Positions 26,769 to 39,300 of a stretch of 64,000 bases of DNA are shown here, one piece after another. The stretch covers positions 806,001 to 870,000 of the forward strand of contig NZ_LT629802.1 in NCBI RefSeq assembly GCF_900106045.1, in the 5' to 3' direction. The DNA comes from Pseudomonas mucidolens (GTDB lineage Bacteria > Pseudomonadota > Gammaproteobacteria > Pseudomonadales > Pseudomonadaceae). The first letter of the stretch is position 1. Each line of letters opens with the position of its first letter. Below the pieces are notes generated by a model. It was not told the origin of the DNA. It saw only the letters and a list, made by a program, of their open reading frames with translations, and did not search any database. A program made the position numbers and the translations under genes.

Positions 26769-28541
26769 ATGGCTAACATTCCAACGATTTCTTTTGACGC
26801 TATCATTATTGGTGGCGGCGGCGCCGGCATGCGCGCAGCGCTGCAGCTGGCCCAGGGCGGTCACAAGACGGCCGTGATCACCAAAGTGTTCCCGACCCGT
26901 TCCCACACCGTATCGGCCCAGGGTGGCATCACCTGTGCCATCGCTTCCGCGGATCCGAACGATGACTGGCGCTGGCACATGTACGATACCGTCAAGGGTT
27001 CCGACTACATCGGTGACCAGGACGCTATCGAGTACATGTGTCAGGAAGGCCCGGCTGCGGTGTTCGAGCTGGATCACATGGGGCTGCCGTTCTCCCGTAC
27101 CGAACAGGGTCGTATCTACCAGCGTCCATTCGGCGGCCAGTCGAAGGATTACGGTAAAGGTGGTCAGGCTGCCCGTACGTGCGCCGCATCCGACCGTACC
27201 GGTCACGCGCTGCTGCACACGCTGTATCAGGGCAACCTGAAAGCCGGTACCACGTTCCTGAACGAGTACTACGCGGTTGACCTGGTCAAGAACGCGCAAG
27301 GCGAGTTCGTCGGTGTGATCGCCATCTGCATCGAAACCGGTGAAACCACCTACATCCGCGCCAAGGCTACCGTTCTGGCCACTGGCGGTGCAGGTCGTAT
27401 CTACGCGTCGACCACCAATGCCCTGATCAACACCGGCGACGGCGTCGGCATGGCACTGCGTGCTGGCGTACCGGTACAAGACATCGAAATGTGGCAGTTC
27501 CACCCGACCGGTATCGCCGGCGCTGGTGTACTGGTGACCGAAGGCTGCCGTGGTGAAGGTGGCTACCTGATCAACAAGCATGGCGAGCGTTTCATGGAGC
27601 GTTATGCTCCGAACGCGAAAGACCTTGCTGGTCGTGACGTTGTAGCCCGTTCGATGGTTAAAGAAATCATCGCTGGCAACGGCTGTGGCCCGAATGGCGA
27701 CCACGTACTGCTGAAACTCGATCACCTCGGTGAAGAAGTGCTGCACAGCCGCCTGCCAGGTATCTGCGAGCTGTCCAAGACCTTTGCCCACGTTGATCCG
27801 GTGGTTGCTCCGGTTCCGGTTGTTCCGACTTGCCACTATATGATGGGCGGCGTGCCGACCAACATTCATGGCCAGGCGATCACCCAGAACGCCGAAGGCC
27901 AGGACGAGATCATTCATGGTCTGTTCGCGGTAGGCGAAGTGGCGTGCGTATCGGTTCACGGTGCCAACCGCCTGGGCGGCAATTCGCTGCTCGATCTGGT
28001 GGTATTCGGCCGCGCTGCCGGCCTGCACCTGGAAAAGGCGCTGACCGACGGCATCGAATACGATGACGCCACCGACGCCAACATCGAAGCCGCACTGGCG
28101 CGCCTGAGCGCCCTGAATGAGCGCACTGATGGCGAAGACGTGGCAACCCTGCGTCGCGAGCTGCAAAGCTGCATGCAGAACTACTTCGGTGTATTCCGTA
28201 CCGGCGAATACATGCAGAAGGGTATTGCCCAGCTGGCTGACCTGCGCAAGCGTATCGCCAACGTCAAGATCAACGATAAGAGCCAGGCGTTCAACACCGC
28301 TCGTATCGAAGCCCTTGAGCTGCAAAACCTGTTGGAAGTGGCTGAAGCGACTGCGATCGCCGCCGAGGTTCGTAAAGAATCCCGTGGTGCTCACGCCCGT
28401 GAAGACTTTGAAGATCGCGATGACGAAAACTGGTTGTGCCACACCCTGTACTTCCCGGGTGACAAGCGCGTAACCAAGCGTGCCGTGAACTTCTCGCCGA
28501 AGACGGTTCCGACGTTTGAACCGAAGATTCGGACTTACTAA
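26769..28541 (+). CDS. sdhA: Succinate dehydrogenase flavoprotein subunit
   Basis: SdhA oxidises succinate to fumarate on the cytoplasmic side of complex II. It has 590 residues. [17 protein letters not shown] is the FAD Rossmann motif, and [11 protein letters not shown] contains His46, which carries covalent [24 protein letters not shown] and [14 protein letters not shown] belong to the substrate site. It starts 4 bp after sdhD and continues to sdhB with an 11-bp gap. Confidence 0.98.
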   Translation: MANIPTISFDAIIIGGGGAGMRAALQLAQGGHKTAVITKVFPTRSHTVSAQGGITCAIASADPNDDWRWHMYDTVKGSDYIGDQDAIEYMCQEGPAAVFELDHMGLPFSRTEQGRIYQRPFGGQSKDYGKGGQAARTCAASDRTGHALLHTLYQGNLKAGTTFLNEYYAVDLVKNAQGEFVGVIAICIETGETTYIRAKATVLATGGAGRIYASTTNALINTGDGVGMALRAGVPVQDIEMWQFHPTGIAGAGVLVTEGCRGEGGYLINKHGERFMERYAPNAKDLAGRDVVARSMVKEIIAGNGCGPNGDHVLLKLDHLGEEVLHSRLPGICELSKTFAHVDPVVAPVPVVPTCHYMMGGVPTNIHGQAITQNAEGQDEIIHGLFAVGEVACVSVHGANRLGGNSLLDLVVFGRAAGLHLEKALTDGIEYDDATDANIEAALARLSALNERTDGEDVATLRRELQSCMQNYFGVFRTGEYMQKGIAQLADLRKRIANVKINDKSQAFNTARIEALELQNLLEVAEATAIAAEVRKESRGAHAREDFEDRDDENWLCHTLYFPGDKRVTKRAVNFSPKTVPTFEPKIRTY

Positions 28542-28552
28542 GGGTGGCTGCC

Positions 28553-29257
28553 ATGTTGAAAGTCAGTGTTTATCGCTACAACCCTGATCAGGACGCTGCG
28601 CCGTTCATGCAGGAATTCTCGGTCGATACCGGTGGTAAAGACCTGATGGTGCTGGACGTGCTGGCCCTGATCAAAGAGCAGGACGAGGGTTTCTCCTATC
28701 GTCGCTCTTGCCGTGAAGGTGTCTGCGGTTCCGACGGCATGAACATCAACGGCAAAAACGGCCTGGCGTGCATCACGCCGCTGTCCGCTGTCGTCAAAGG
28801 CAACAAGCTGATCGTTCGTCCTCTGCCTGGTTTGCCGGTTATCCGTGACCTGGTCGTCGATATGAGCATCTTCTACAAGCAATACGAGAAAGTTAAGCCG
28901 TTCCTGCAGAACGACACGCCGGCTCCGGCCATCGAGCGTCTGCAGTCCCCGGAAGAGCGCGAGAAGCTCGACGGTCTGTACGAGTGCATCCTGTGCGCTT
29001 GCTGCTCGACTTCGTGCCCGTCCTTCTGGTGGAACCCGGACAAGTTCCTGGGTCCAGCTGCCCTGCTGCAAGCCTATCGCTTCCTGGCAGACAGCCGTGA
29101 CACCAAGACCTCCGAGCGTCTGGCTTCACTCGATGACCCGTTCAGCGTATTCCGCTGCCGCGGGATCATGAACTGCGTCAACGTATGTCCCAAAGGCCTG
29201 AACCCGACTAAGGCCATTGGTCACATCCGTAACATGCTGCTGCAGAGCGGCGTGTAA
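28553..29257 (+). CDS. sdhB: Succinate dehydrogenase iron-sulfur subunit
   Basis: SdhB passes electrons from SdhA to quinone through three clusters. It has 234 residues from the ATG at 28553 (AAGGGTGG upstream). An in-frame GTG three codons earlier lacks a ribosome site. The 2Fe-2S ligands are in SCREGVCGSDGM and NGKNGLAC, the 4Fe-4S ligands in CILCACCSTSCP, and the 3Fe-4S ligands in CRGIMNCVNVCPKGL. It is the last sdh gene; a 262-bp gap precedes sucA, in which I see no clear terminator. Confidence 0.98.
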   Translation: MLKVSVYRYNPDQDAAPFMQEFSVDTGGKDLMVLDVLALIKEQDEGFSYRRSCREGVCGSDGMNINGKNGLACITPLSAVVKGNKLIVRPLPGLPVIRDLVVDMSIFYKQYEKVKPFLQNDTPAPAIERLQSPEEREKLDGLYECILCACCSTSCPSFWWNPDKFLGPAALLQAYRFLADSRDTKTSERLASLDDPFSVFRCRGIMNCVNVCPKGLNPTKAIGHIRNMLLQSGV

Positions 29258-29519
29258 CTGACGTTGTGGTAAAAGCAGGACCGTTGTGCCCGTAGATGCT
29301 GCGGCGCAGGCTTCAACCGGCGCCGTAGTTTTAACTTGAGCAGCGACTTACAAAGCCGTGGCTCTTATTTTGAAGAAATGAGACAAGCAGGGGCATTCGG
29401 GTTGGTACCCGAACTATCAGCGTGATCCTAAGTGGCTTGTTTTAGTCGCTGCACTCGGACTTCTGCAAGCAAACTCGGTGTTTTCGCCGGTGGTGTCCCC
29501 AAATCGAGGGTGACCAAGC

Positions 29520-32351
29520 ATGCAAGAAAGCGTGATGCAGCGCATGTGGAACAGCGGCTATCTTTCAGGTGGTAACGCTGCCTATGTGGAAGAGCTTTAT
29601 GAGCTCTACCTGCACGACCCTAACGCTGTGCCAGAAGAATGGCGCACCAAATTTCAGACGTTGCCTACTGACGGCAACGCTGCCACCGATGTATCGCACG
29701 CTACGATTCGCGATCAGTTCGTGCTGCTGGCAAAGAACCAGCGCCGCGCCCAACCGGTATCTGCCGGCAGCGTGAGCAGTGAGCACGAGAAGAAGCAAGT
29801 TGAAGTATTGCGACTGATCCAGGCCTACCGTATGCGTGGCCACCAGGCAGCCCAGCTTGACCCGCTGGGGCTGTGGCAGCGTCCTGCACCTGCAGACCTG
29901 TCGATCAATCACTACGGCTTGACCAATGCCGATCTAGATACGACCTTCCGTGCCGGCGACCTGTTCATCGGCAAAGAGGAAGCGAGCCTACGCGAAATTC
30001 ACGAAGCGTTGCAGCAGACATATTGCCGCACCATTGGCGCTGAATTCACGCACATTACCGATTCCGAGCAGCGCCACTGGTTCCAGCAGCGCCTGGAAGG
30101 CGTGCGCGGTCGTCCGGTTTACTCGGCTGACATCAAGAGCCATCTGCTTGAACGTGTCACTGCTGGCGAAGGCCTGGAAAAATACCTGGGCACAAAATAC
30201 CCGGGGACCAAGCGTTTCGGCCTGGAAGGCGGCGAAAGCCTGATTCCGATGCTCGACGAACTGATCCAGCGCTCCGGCTCCTACGGCACCAAGGAAATCG
30301 TCATCGGCATGGCCCACCGTGGTCGCCTGAACGTGCTGGTCAACACCTTCGGCAAGAACCCGCGCGAGCTGTTCGACGAGTTCGAAGGCAAGAAGAAGGT
30401 CGAGCTGGGCTCCGGTGACGTCAAATACCACCAGGGTTTCTCGTCCAACGTGATGACCACCGGCGGCGAAGTCCACCTGGCCATGGCATTCAACCCATCC
30501 CACCTGGAAATCGTTTCCCCAGTGGTCGAGGGTTCGGTGCGTGCTCGTCAGGACCGTCGCAATGATTCGAGCGGTGAGAAGGTCCTGCCGATTTCCATCC
30601 ACGGTGACGCGGCATTCGCCGGTCAGGGCGTGGTCATGGAAACCTTCCAGATGTCGCAGACTCGCGGCTTCAAGACTGGCGGCACGGTCCACATCGTCAT
30701 CAACAACCAGGTTGGCTTCACGATCAGCAACCCGTTGGATTCGCGTTCCACCGAGTACGCAACCGACGTCGCCAAGATGATCCAGGCGCCGATCCTCCAT
30801 GTGAATGGTGATGATCCGGAAGCGGTGCTGTTCGTGACCCAGTTGGCCATCGACTACCGCATGCAGTTCAAGCGTGACGTGGTGATCGACCTGGTCTGCT
30901 ACCGTCGTCGCGGTCACAACGAAGCGGATGAGCCTAGCGGCACCCAGCCGTTGATGTACCAGCGGATCACCAAGCAGCGCACCACCCGCGAACAGTATGC
31001 CGATAGCCTGATCAAGGCCGGCGTGGTGGACGAGGCGCGTGTTCAGGCGAAAGTCGATGAATACCGCAACGCGCTGGATAACGGTCTGCATGTTGTGAAA
31101 AGCCTGGTCAAGGAACCGAACAAAGAGCTGTTCGTTGACTGGCGTCCGTACCTGGGCCACGCCTGGACTGCGCGTCACGACACCACGTTCGATCTCAAGA
31201 CCTTGCAGGAACTGTCCGCCAAGCTGCTGGAAATTCCGGAAGGCTTTGTGGTTCAGCGTCAGGTCGCGAAGATCTACGAAGACCGGCAGAAGATGCAAGC
31301 CGGCGGCCTGCCGATCAACTGGGGTTATGCCGAAACCATGGCATACGCGACCCTGGCGTTCGAAGGTCACCCGATCCGCATGACTGGCCAGGACATTGGC
31401 CGTGGTACGTTCTCGCACCGTCACGCGGTATTGCACAACCAGAAAGACGCGGGCACCTACATCCCGTTGCAAAACCTGTACAAGGGCCAGCCACGCTTCG
31501 ATCTGTACGATTCGTTCCTGTCCGAAGAAGCCGTACTTGCGTTCGAATATGGCTACGCCACCACCACGCCTCAAGCGTTGGTGATCTGGGAAGCCCAGTT
31601 TGGTGACTTCGCCAACGGTGCACAGGTGGTTATCGACCAGTTCATCACCAGCGGCGAGCACAAGTGGGGTCGTCTCTGCGGCCTGACCATGCTGCTGCCA
31701 CACGGTTATGAAGGTCAGGGGCCGGAGCACTCATCGGCCCGTCTGGAGCGTTATCTGCAGCTGTGCGCCGAGCACAACATCCAGGTGTGCGTGCCGACTA
31801 CGCCGGCCCAGATCTACCACTTGCTGCGTCGTCAGGTGATTCGTCCCCTGCGTAAGCCATTGGTAGTCCTGACGCCGAAATCGCTGTTGCGTCATAAATT
31901 GGCCATCTCGACCCTGGAAGATCTGGCCGAAGGTTCGTTCCAGACCGTTATTCCGGAAATCGATGCGCATGATCCGAAAAAGGTCACTCGTCTGGTGCTG
32001 TGCAGCGGCAAGGTCTACTACGACCTGCTGGAAAAACGCCGTGCCGAAGGTCGTGATGACATTGCCATCGTGCGTCTTGAGCAGTTGTACCCATTCCCCG
32101 AGGACGACTTGATTGAAGTCCTGGCGCCTTATTCCAACCTCAAACACATCGTTTGGTGTCAGGAAGAGCCGATGAACCAAGGGGCCTGGTACTGCAGCCA
32201 GCACCACATGCGTCGCATCGTTGGCGGTCACAACAAGTCTCTCGTACTCGAGTACGCGGGCCGTGACGCTTCTGCCGCACCTGCTTGTGGTTATGCATCG
32301 ATGCACGCCGAGCAGCAGGAAAAACTGCTGCAAGATGCTTTCACTGTTTAA
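29520..32351 (+). CDS. sucA: 2-oxoglutarate dehydrogenase E1 component
   Basis: SucA decarboxylates 2-oxoglutarate with ThDP and transfers the succinyl group to SucB. It has 943 residues, the normal length. The N-terminal E2-binding segment is MQRMWNSGYLSGGNAAYVEELYELYL. GMAHRGRLNVLVN and HGDAAFAGQGVVMETFQM form the ThDP site. YRRRGHNEADEPS and GRGTFSHRHAVLHNQ are substrate-binding regions. It heads the sucAB-lpdG-sucCD part of the cluster. Confidence 0.98.
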   Translation: MQESVMQRMWNSGYLSGGNAAYVEELYELYLHDPNAVPEEWRTKFQTLPTDGNAATDVSHATIRDQFVLLAKNQRRAQPVSAGSVSSEHEKKQVEVLRLIQAYRMRGHQAAQLDPLGLWQRPAPADLSINHYGLTNADLDTTFRAGDLFIGKEEASLREIHEALQQTYCRTIGAEFTHITDSEQRHWFQQRLEGVRGRPVYSADIKSHLLERVTAGEGLEKYLGTKYPGTKRFGLEGGESLIPMLDELIQRSGSYGTKEIVIGMAHRGRLNVLVNTFGKNPRELFDEFEGKKKVELGSGDVKYHQGFSSNVMTTGGEVHLAMAFNPSHLEIVSPVVEGSVRARQDRRNDSSGEKVLPISIHGDAAFAGQGVVMETFQMSQTRGFKTGGTVHIVINNQVGFTISNPLDSRSTEYATDVAKMIQAPILHVNGDDPEAVLFVTQLAIDYRMQFKRDVVIDLVCYRRRGHNEADEPSGTQPLMYQRITKQRTTREQYADSLIKAGVVDEARVQAKVDEYRNALDNGLHVVKSLVKEPNKELFVDWRPYLGHAWTARHDTTFDLKTLQELSAKLLEIPEGFVVQRQVAKIYEDRQKMQAGGLPINWGYAETMAYATLAFEGHPIRMTGQDIGRGTFSHRHAVLHNQKDAGTYIPLQNLYKGQPRFDLYDSFLSEEAVLAFEYGYATTTPQALVIWEAQFGDFANGAQVVIDQFITSGEHKWGRLCGLTMLLPHGYEGQGPEHSSARLERYLQLCAEHNIQVCVPTTPAQIYHLLRRQVIRPLRKPLVVLTPKSLLRHKLAISTLEDLAEGSFQTVIPEIDAHDPKKVTRLVLCSGKVYYDLLEKRRAEGRDDIAIVRLEQLYPFPEDDLIEVLAPYSNLKHIVWCQEEPMNQGAWYCSQHHMRRIVGGHNKSLVLEYAGRDASAAPACGYASMHAEQQEKLLQDAFTV

Positions 32352-32394
32352 CGCCTTCGCGCTGACTGAAACCGAATTTTAAGGACCACAGATA

Positions 32395-33615
32395 ATGGCT
32401 ATCGAAATCAAAGCCCCCTCATTCCCGGAATCGGTTGCCGATGGCACCGTTGCCACCTGGCACAAGAAACCAGGCGAGGCCGTCAAGCGTGACGACCTGA
32501 TCGTCGACATCGAGACCGACAAAGTCGTTCTCGAAGTGTTGGCCGAAGCCGACGGCGTGCTGGGCGCAATCGTTGCCAATGAAGGCGACACCGTTCTGTC
32601 CAACCAGGTTCTGGGCTCGATCGAAGAGGGCAGCGCTGCTGCAGCTCCGGCCGCCGCCGCTCCTGCAGCTGCTTCTGCCCCAGCCGCCGCTCCGGCTGCT
32701 GCTGACGAAGATGCTATCGCCGCGCCTGCCGCTCGCAAGCTGGCTGAAGAGAATGGTATCAACCTGGCTTCCGTCAAGGGCACGGGCAAAGACGGTCGTG
32801 TGACCAAGGAAGACGTGGTTGCCGCGGTCGAGGCCAAGAAAGCCGCTCCGGCTGCCGCGCCTGCCAAGGCTGCTGCCCCGGCTGCCGCTGCTCCAGTGTT
32901 CGCCGCTGGCGACCGCACCGAGAAGCGTGTACCGATGACCCGCGTGCGTGCCACTGTGGCCAAGCGTCTGGTTGAAGCTCAGTCGAACATGGCGATGCTG
33001 ACCACCTTCAACGAAGTGGACATGACCGAAGTCATGGCGCTGCGTTCGAAGTACAAGGATCTGTTCGAGAAGTCCCACAATGGCGTGCGCCTGGGCTTCA
33101 TGTCGTTCTTTGTGAAAGCGGCCACCGAAGCGCTGAAACGCTTCCCGGCAGTCAACGCCTCCATCGACGGCAGCGACATCGTGTACCACGGTTACGCGGA
33201 CATCGGCGTTGCCGTATCCAGCGACCGTGGCCTGGTAGTGCCGGTTCTGCGTAACGCCGAACTGATGAGCCTGGCTGAAATCGAAGGCGGCATCGCCAGC
33301 TTCGGCAAGAAAGCCCGTGACGGCAAGCTGACCATCGATGAGATGACCGGCGGTACCTTCACCATCACCAACGGTGGTACTTTCGGTTCGATGATGTCGA
33401 CGCCGATCGTCAACCCGCCACAAGCAGCGATCCTGGGGATGCACAACATCATCCAGCGTCCTATGGCGATCAACGGTCAAGTCGTGATCCGTCCGATGAT
33501 GTACCTGGCACTGTCCTACGATCACCGCCTGATCGACGGTAAAGAAGCCGTGACGTTCCTGGTGACCATCAAGAACCTGCTGGAAGACCCGGCTCGCTTG
33601 CTCCTGGATATTTGA
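32395..33615 (+). CDS. sucB: Dihydrolipoyl succinyltransferase (E2 of 2-oxoglutarate dehydrogenase)
   Basis: SucB forms the core of the complex and makes succinyl-CoA. It has 406 residues. The lipoyl domain has Lys43 in [11 protein letters not shown]. An Ala/Pro-rich linker (about 80-105) leads to the peripheral subunit-binding domain ([22 protein letters not shown]), then a second Ala/Pro linker and the catalytic domain ending in [13 protein letters not shown] (His and Asp). It lies 43 bp after sucA and 99 bp before lpdG, a gap filled by a palindromic repeat. Confidence 0.98.
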   Translation: MAIEIKAPSFPESVADGTVATWHKKPGEAVKRDDLIVDIETDKVVLEVLAEADGVLGAIVANEGDTVLSNQVLGSIEEGSAAAAPAAAAPAAASAPAAAPAAADEDAIAAPAARKLAEENGINLASVKGTGKDGRVTKEDVVAAVEAKKAAPAAAPAKAAAPAAAAPVFAAGDRTEKRVPMTRVRATVAKRLVEAQSNMAMLTTFNEVDMTEVMALRSKYKDLFEKSHNGVRLGFMSFFVKAATEALKRFPAVNASIDGSDIVYHGYADIGVAVSSDRGLVVPVLRNAELMSLAEIEGGIASFGKKARDGKLTIDEMTGGTFTITNGGTFGSMMSTPIVNPPQAAILGMHNIIQRPMAINGQVVIRPMMYLALSYDHRLIDGKEAVTFLVTIKNLLEDPARLLLDI

Positions 33616-33621
33616 TTGAAG

Positions 33622-35151
<1,530 letters not shown>

Positions 35152-35185
35152 TCGAGATAATAAGAAACCACGGCGGTTGCCCGTC

Positions 35186-35208
35186 GTGAGCCTTGCGCGC
35201 AAGACTCA
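35186..35208. repeat. Hairpin between lpdG and sucC
   Basis: GTGAGCCTTGC and GCAAGACTCAC form a stem with one mismatch around GC. There is no U-run, so full termination is unlikely; partial attenuation or mRNA processing is possible. The remaining roughly 145 bp before sucC shows nothing else I can support. Confidence 0.45.
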
Positions 35209-35353
35209 CCGCGGAATATCCGCTGGACGCAGCCTTGCGCAGCTTTGCAGGCCTTAGGGCGGTGGAGCTGGGCAAGCAGCAGTCACAGGTGGCGCGGCAC
35301 TCATAAAGAGCGCAGCGCCGAATGCGCAGTACCTAACGAAGACGGTAAAAAGC

Positions 35354-36520
35354 ATGAATCTTCACGAGTATCAGGGTAAGCAGCTGTTCGCTGAATACGG
35401 CCTGCCAGTTTCCAAGGGCTACGCAGTAGACACCCCGGAAGCAGCAGCAGAAGCGTGCGACAAAATCGGCGGCAGCGAGTGGGTTGTCAAAGCCCAGGTC
35501 CACGCTGGTGGTCGCGGTAAAGCGGGCGGCGTCAAGCTGGTTCGCAGTAAAGAAGACGCCAAAGCCTTCGCACAGCAGTGGCTGGGCAAGCGTCTGGTGA
35601 CCTACCAGACTGATGCCAATGGCCAACCAGTCACCAAGATCCTGGTTGAATCGTGCACTGATATCGCTAAAGAGCTGTACCTGGGCGCTGTCGTTGACCG
35701 TTCGAGCCGTCGCATCGTGTTCATGGCTTCCACCGAAGGTGGCGTGGACATCGAGAAGATCGCTCACGAAACCCCGGAAAAAATTCTCAAGGCCACTATC
35801 GATCCACTGGTTGGCGCTCAGCCATTCCAAGGTCGCGAGCTGGCTTTCCAGCTGGGTCTGGAAGGCAAGCAAGTTGCCCAGTTCGCCAAGATCTTCGTCG
35901 GTCTGGCCAAACTGTTCCAGGATCACGATCTGGCCCTGCTGGAAGTGAACCCGCTGGTGATCAAGGCTGACGGCGATCTGCATTGCCTCGATGCCAAGAT
36001 CAACATCGATGCCAACGCCATGTACCGTCAGCCTAAGCTGAAGACTTTCCACGATCCGTCGCAGGACGATCCGCGCGAAGCGCACGCTGCCAAGTTCGAA
36101 CTGAACTACGTAGCCCTGGAAGGTAACATCGGCTGCATGGTCAACGGTGCTGGCCTGGCCATGGGCACCATGGACATCGTCAACCTGCATGGCGGCAAAC
36201 CTGCCAACTTCCTCGACGTGGGCGGCGGTGCTACCAAGGAACGCGTTACCGAAGCGTTCAAGATCATCCTGTCCGACTCCAACGTCGCCGCAGTATTGGT
36301 CAACATCTTCGGCGGCATCGTTCGTTGCGACATGATTGCCGAAGGCATCATCGGTGCAGTGAAAGAAGTCGGCGTGAAAATCCCGGTTGTTGTTCGCCTT
36401 GAAGGCAACAACGCTGAACTGGGCGCTAAAGTACTGGCAGAAAGCGGTTTGAACATCATCGCTGCAACCAGCCTGACCGACGCTGCTCAACAAGTTGTCA
36501 AAGCTGCGGAGGGCAAATAA
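35354..36520 (+). CDS. sucC: Succinyl-CoA synthetase beta subunit (ADP/GDP-forming)
   Basis: SucCD makes ATP or GTP from succinyl-CoA. The 388-residue SucC opens [23 protein letters not shown] (ATP-grasp). It contains [18 protein letters not shown] and the succinate-binding region [13 protein letters not shown]...[10 protein letters not shown] and [15 protein letters not shown]. Its TAA overlaps the sucD ATG by one base. Confidence 0.98.
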   Translation: MNLHEYQGKQLFAEYGLPVSKGYAVDTPEAAAEACDKIGGSEWVVKAQVHAGGRGKAGGVKLVRSKEDAKAFAQQWLGKRLVTYQTDANGQPVTKILVESCTDIAKELYLGAVVDRSSRRIVFMASTEGGVDIEKIAHETPEKILKATIDPLVGAQPFQGRELAFQLGLEGKQVAQFAKIFVGLAKLFQDHDLALLEVNPLVIKADGDLHCLDAKINIDANAMYRQPKLKTFHDPSQDDPREAHAAKFELNYVALEGNIGCMVNGAGLAMGTMDIVNLHGGKPANFLDVGGGATKERVTEAFKIILSDSNVAAVLVNIFGGIVRCDMIAEGIIGAVKEVGVKIPVVVRLEGNNAELGAKVLAESGLNIIAATSLTDAAQQVVKAAEGK

Positions 36521-37401
36521 TGAGCGTCCTGATCAATAAAGACACCAAAGTTATCTGCCAGGGTATTACCGGTTCGCAAGGTAGTTTCCACACCCAGCAA
36601 GCCATCGAATACGGCACCAAGATGGTTGGCGGCGTAACGCCAGGCAAAGGCGGTACCGAGCACCTGGGCCTGCCAGTGTTCAACACCGTGAAAGACGCTG
36701 TTGCTCAAACTGGCGCTACCGCCAGTGTGATCTACGTTCCAGCTCCTTTCTGCAAGGATTCGATCCTGGAAGCAGCATTCGGCGGCATCAAGCTGATCGT
36801 GTGCATCACTGAAGGCATTCCTACCCTGGATATGCTGGATGCCAAGGTCAAGTGCGACGAGCTGGGTGTTACCCTGATCGGCCCTAACTGCCCAGGCGTG
36901 ATCACCCCAGGCGAATGCAAGATCGGCATCATGCCAGGTCACATTCACTTGCCAGGCAAGGTCGGTATCGTTTCGCGTTCCGGCACCCTGACCTACGAAG
37001 CTGTGAAGCAAACCACTGACGCCGGTTTCGGTCAGTCGACTTGCGTCGGCATCGGCGGTGACCCGATCCCGGGTTCGAACTTCATCGACATCCTGAAGCT
37101 GTTCCAGGAAGACCCGAAGACCGAAGCGATCGTGATGATCGGTGAGATTGGCGGTTCGGCTGAAGAAGAAGCGGCTGCCTACATCAAGGCACACGTGACC
37201 AAGCCGGTTGTCTCCTACATCGCTGGTGTGACTGCTCCTGCGGGCAAGCGCATGGGCCATGCTGGCGCAATCATCTCTGGCGGCAAGGGCACTGCGGACG
37301 AAAAATTCGCTGCGCTGCAAGACGCAGGTGTTAAAACCGTGCGTTCGCTGGCAGACATCGGCAAGGCCCTGGCCGAGCTGACGGGTTGGGCAGTCAAGTA
37401 A
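36520..37401 (+). CDS. sucD: Succinyl-CoA synthetase alpha subunit
   Basis: SucD binds CoA and carries the phosphohistidine. It has 293 residues and starts [32 protein letters not shown] (CoA site). [20 protein letters not shown] contains the catalytic His. It is the last gene of the TCA supercluster and is followed by an intrinsic terminator 30 bp on. Confidence 0.98.
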   Translation: MSVLINKDTKVICQGITGSQGSFHTQQAIEYGTKMVGGVTPGKGGTEHLGLPVFNTVKDAVAQTGATASVIYVPAPFCKDSILEAAFGGIKLIVCITEGIPTLDMLDAKVKCDELGVTLIGPNCPGVITPGECKIGIMPGHIHLPGKVGIVSRSGTLTYEAVKQTTDAGFGQSTCVGIGGDPIPGSNFIDILKLFQEDPKTEAIVMIGEIGGSAEEEAAAYIKAHVTKPVVSYIAGVTAPAGKRMGHAGAIISGGKGTADEKFAALQDAGVKTVRSLADIGKALAELTGWAVK

Positions 37402-37431
37402 GCTTCGCGCTTAGCTGACGCTTCACCACAC

Positions 37432-37455
37432 AAAGGCCACCTTCGGGTGGCCTTT
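37432..37455 (+). terminator. Intrinsic terminator after sucD
   Basis: AAAGGCCACC and GGTGGCCTTT form a 10-bp stem with a TTCG loop, ending in a short U-run. It closes the sdh-suc transcription unit. Confidence 0.9.
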
Positions 37456-37503
37456 GTGCGTTATGGACTCACCAGAATTATCTTTTTGGGCTCACCGAAA
37501 TTA

Positions 37504-37602
37504 TGTAGGAGCGAGCTTGCTCGCGAAGTACTCCGGGTCACCGCGTTAAACCGGAAGGAACGCGTTATCGTCGGTTTTTTCGCGAGCAAGCTCGTTCCTA
37601 CA
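37504..37602. repeat. REP pair (BIME), GTAGGAGCGAGC subtype
   Basis: Arms at 37504-37527 and 37579-37602 are inverted with one mismatch. The interior shares ACCGCG and GGAACGCGTTATCGTCGG with the copy at 20794-20893, so both arms and interior are conserved. Confidence 0.85.
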
Positions 37603-37634
37603 GGTGGCGTGTAAGGCTCGAATCGTACGAAAAC

Positions 37635-37652
37635 GCGACATTACAATGTCGC
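37635..37652. promoter_or_regulatory. Palindrome in the brnQ leader
   Basis: GCGACATT and AATGTCGC flank a 2-base centre about 195 bp upstream of brnQ. A second small hairpin, TTCCCT / AGGGAA, follows near 37784-37802. These could be an operator and leader RNA structure. No known riboswitch is recognised. Confidence 0.35.
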
Positions 37653-37845
37653 TTATCGGACAGTCCGCACCGCAACAGTGCGTTTGTCAGGCGAATTCGG
37701 TAACCTTGCCGCCTCTTTATGCGTCCGCCTCCCAAAAAGAAGCTGCACGCTAGAACGGTCGACCCCCATCCGGGTTGGCAGCAGTTCCCTCATCCATAGG
37801 GAATCCCCCTCTAAATTCCGATTCAGTAGTGTGGTATTTCCTCAA

Positions 37846-39159
37846 ATGAAAGTGTTGAAAAGCCAGGATATCCTGGCGTTGGGCTTTATGACATTTGCCC
37901 TGTTCGTGGGCGCTGGCAATATCATCTTCCCGCCTATCGTCGGTTTGCAGTCCGGACCTCATGTCTGGATGGCGGCGTTGGGCTTCCTGATTACCGCCGT
38001 CGGCTTGCCTGTCGTCACCGTTGTCGCTCTGGCCAAGGTCGGTGGCGGGATGGATGCGTTGAGCAGCCCCATCGGCAAGTTCGCCGGTGGCTTGCTGGCC
38101 GCGGTTGCCTACCTGGCGGTCGGGCCGTTGTTCGCTACCCCGCGTACCGCGACGGTGTCTTTTGAAGTAGGCCTGGCACCCTTGACCGGCGAAAGCCCGC
38201 TGGCGCTGTTCCTCTACAGTTCGGTGTACTTCCTGCTGGTGTTCTTCATTTCCTTGTACCCAGGGCGTTTGCTGGACACAGTGGGCCGTTTCCTGGCGCC
38301 TTTGAAGATCATCGCCCTGGCGGTACTCGGCATCGCGGCCTTTGCGCTGCCGGCCGGTAATGTAGGGATCGCGACGCCCGAGTACGTGGCGGCACCGTTC
38401 TCCCAGGGGTTCATCAATGGTTACCTGACCATGGATACCCTTGGCGCGCTGGTATTCGGTATCGTCATCGTCAACGCCATTCGTTCTCGTGGTGTCGAGT
38501 CACCGCAGTTGATCACTCGCTACGCGATCATTGCCGGTTTGATTGCCGGTGTTGGCCTGGCGCTGGTGTACATCAGCTTGTTTCGCCTCGGCTCAAGCAG
38601 CCACGAAGTGGCGGCGGGCGCGGCTAACGGCGCGGCAGTGTTGCACGCTTACGTTCAGCACACCTTTGGCTCCCTGGGCAGCGGCTTCCTGGCGGTACTG
38701 ATTTCCCTGGCATGCCTGGTGACCGCGGTAGGCCTGACCTGCGCTTGCGCCGAGTATTTCAGCCGTGTGCTGCCGCTGTCTTACAAGACTCTGGTCGTGA
38801 TCCTCGCAGTATTCTCGCTGGTGGTGTCGAATCTCGGCTTGACCAAGCTGATTGCGTTCTCGATCCCGGTGCTCACCGCGATCTACCCGCCTTGCATCGT
38901 GTTGGTGGCCCTGAGCTTCTGCAAGGACTTCTGGCAAGAGCAAGGGCGTATTGTCGGTCCGGTCATGCTGGTGTCGTTCATCTTCGGTTGCATTGACGCG
39001 CTCAAAGGCGCAGGCCTGACGCATTGGATGCCGACGCAACTGGCTCATCTGCCGCTGAGCGATCAGGGCCTGGCCTGGCTGGTGCCGTCGGTGATGACGT
39101 TGGTGGTGGCTGTGGTCATTGACCGGATGCTCGGCAAGCGCAGCGAAGCCATTGCCTAA
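37846..39159 (+). CDS. brnQ: Branched-chain amino acid:cation symporter
   Basis: This imports Leu, Ile and Val with Na+ (LivII/BraB type). The frame is open from 37678, but the conserved start [30 protein letters not shown] at 37846 gives 437 residues, the family length. About twelve transmembrane helices follow. The ribosome site is weak, and the leader carries palindromes, so translation or transcription may be controlled there. A terminator follows. Confidence 0.92.
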   Translation: MKVLKSQDILALGFMTFALFVGAGNIIFPPIVGLQSGPHVWMAALGFLITAVGLPVVTVVALAKVGGGMDALSSPIGKFAGGLLAAVAYLAVGPLFATPRTATVSFEVGLAPLTGESPLALFLYSSVYFLLVFFISLYPGRLLDTVGRFLAPLKIIALAVLGIAAFALPAGNVGIATPEYVAAPFSQGFINGYLTMDTLGALVFGIVIVNAIRSRGVESPQLITRYAIIAGLIAGVGLALVYISLFRLGSSSHEVAAGAANGAAVLHAYVQHTFGSLGSGFLAVLISLACLVTAVGLTCACAEYFSRVLPLSYKTLVVILAVFSLVVSNLGLTKLIAFSIPVLTAIYPPCIVLVALSFCKDFWQEQGRIVGPVMLVSFIFGCIDALKGAGLTHWMPTQLAHLPLSDQGLAWLVPSVMTLVVAVVIDRMLGKRSEAIA

Positions 39160-39185
39160 AATATCTGTCCCCAGCTGACACTGAA

Positions 39186-39218
39186 ATGCCCCGAATCAAA
39201 CGATCCGGGGCATTTTTT
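39186..39218 (+). terminator. Intrinsic terminator after brnQ
   Basis: ATGCCCCG and CGGGGCAT form a stem followed by TTTTTTAT, 27 bp beyond the stop. Confidence 0.9.
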
Positions 39219-39300
39219 ATGGACGACAGGCAGTGTCTTTTTCTCTGAGCTAACGTCGAACAGGCACAGAGTCATTTCGCCAATGCCTATAGGGAACCGC

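Noticed and set aside
29258..29519. Terminator and promoter between sdhB and sucA
   Set aside because: GC-rich segments such as GCGGCGCAGGCTTCAACCGGCG were considered but no clean stem with a U-run or well-spaced -35/-10 pair was found.
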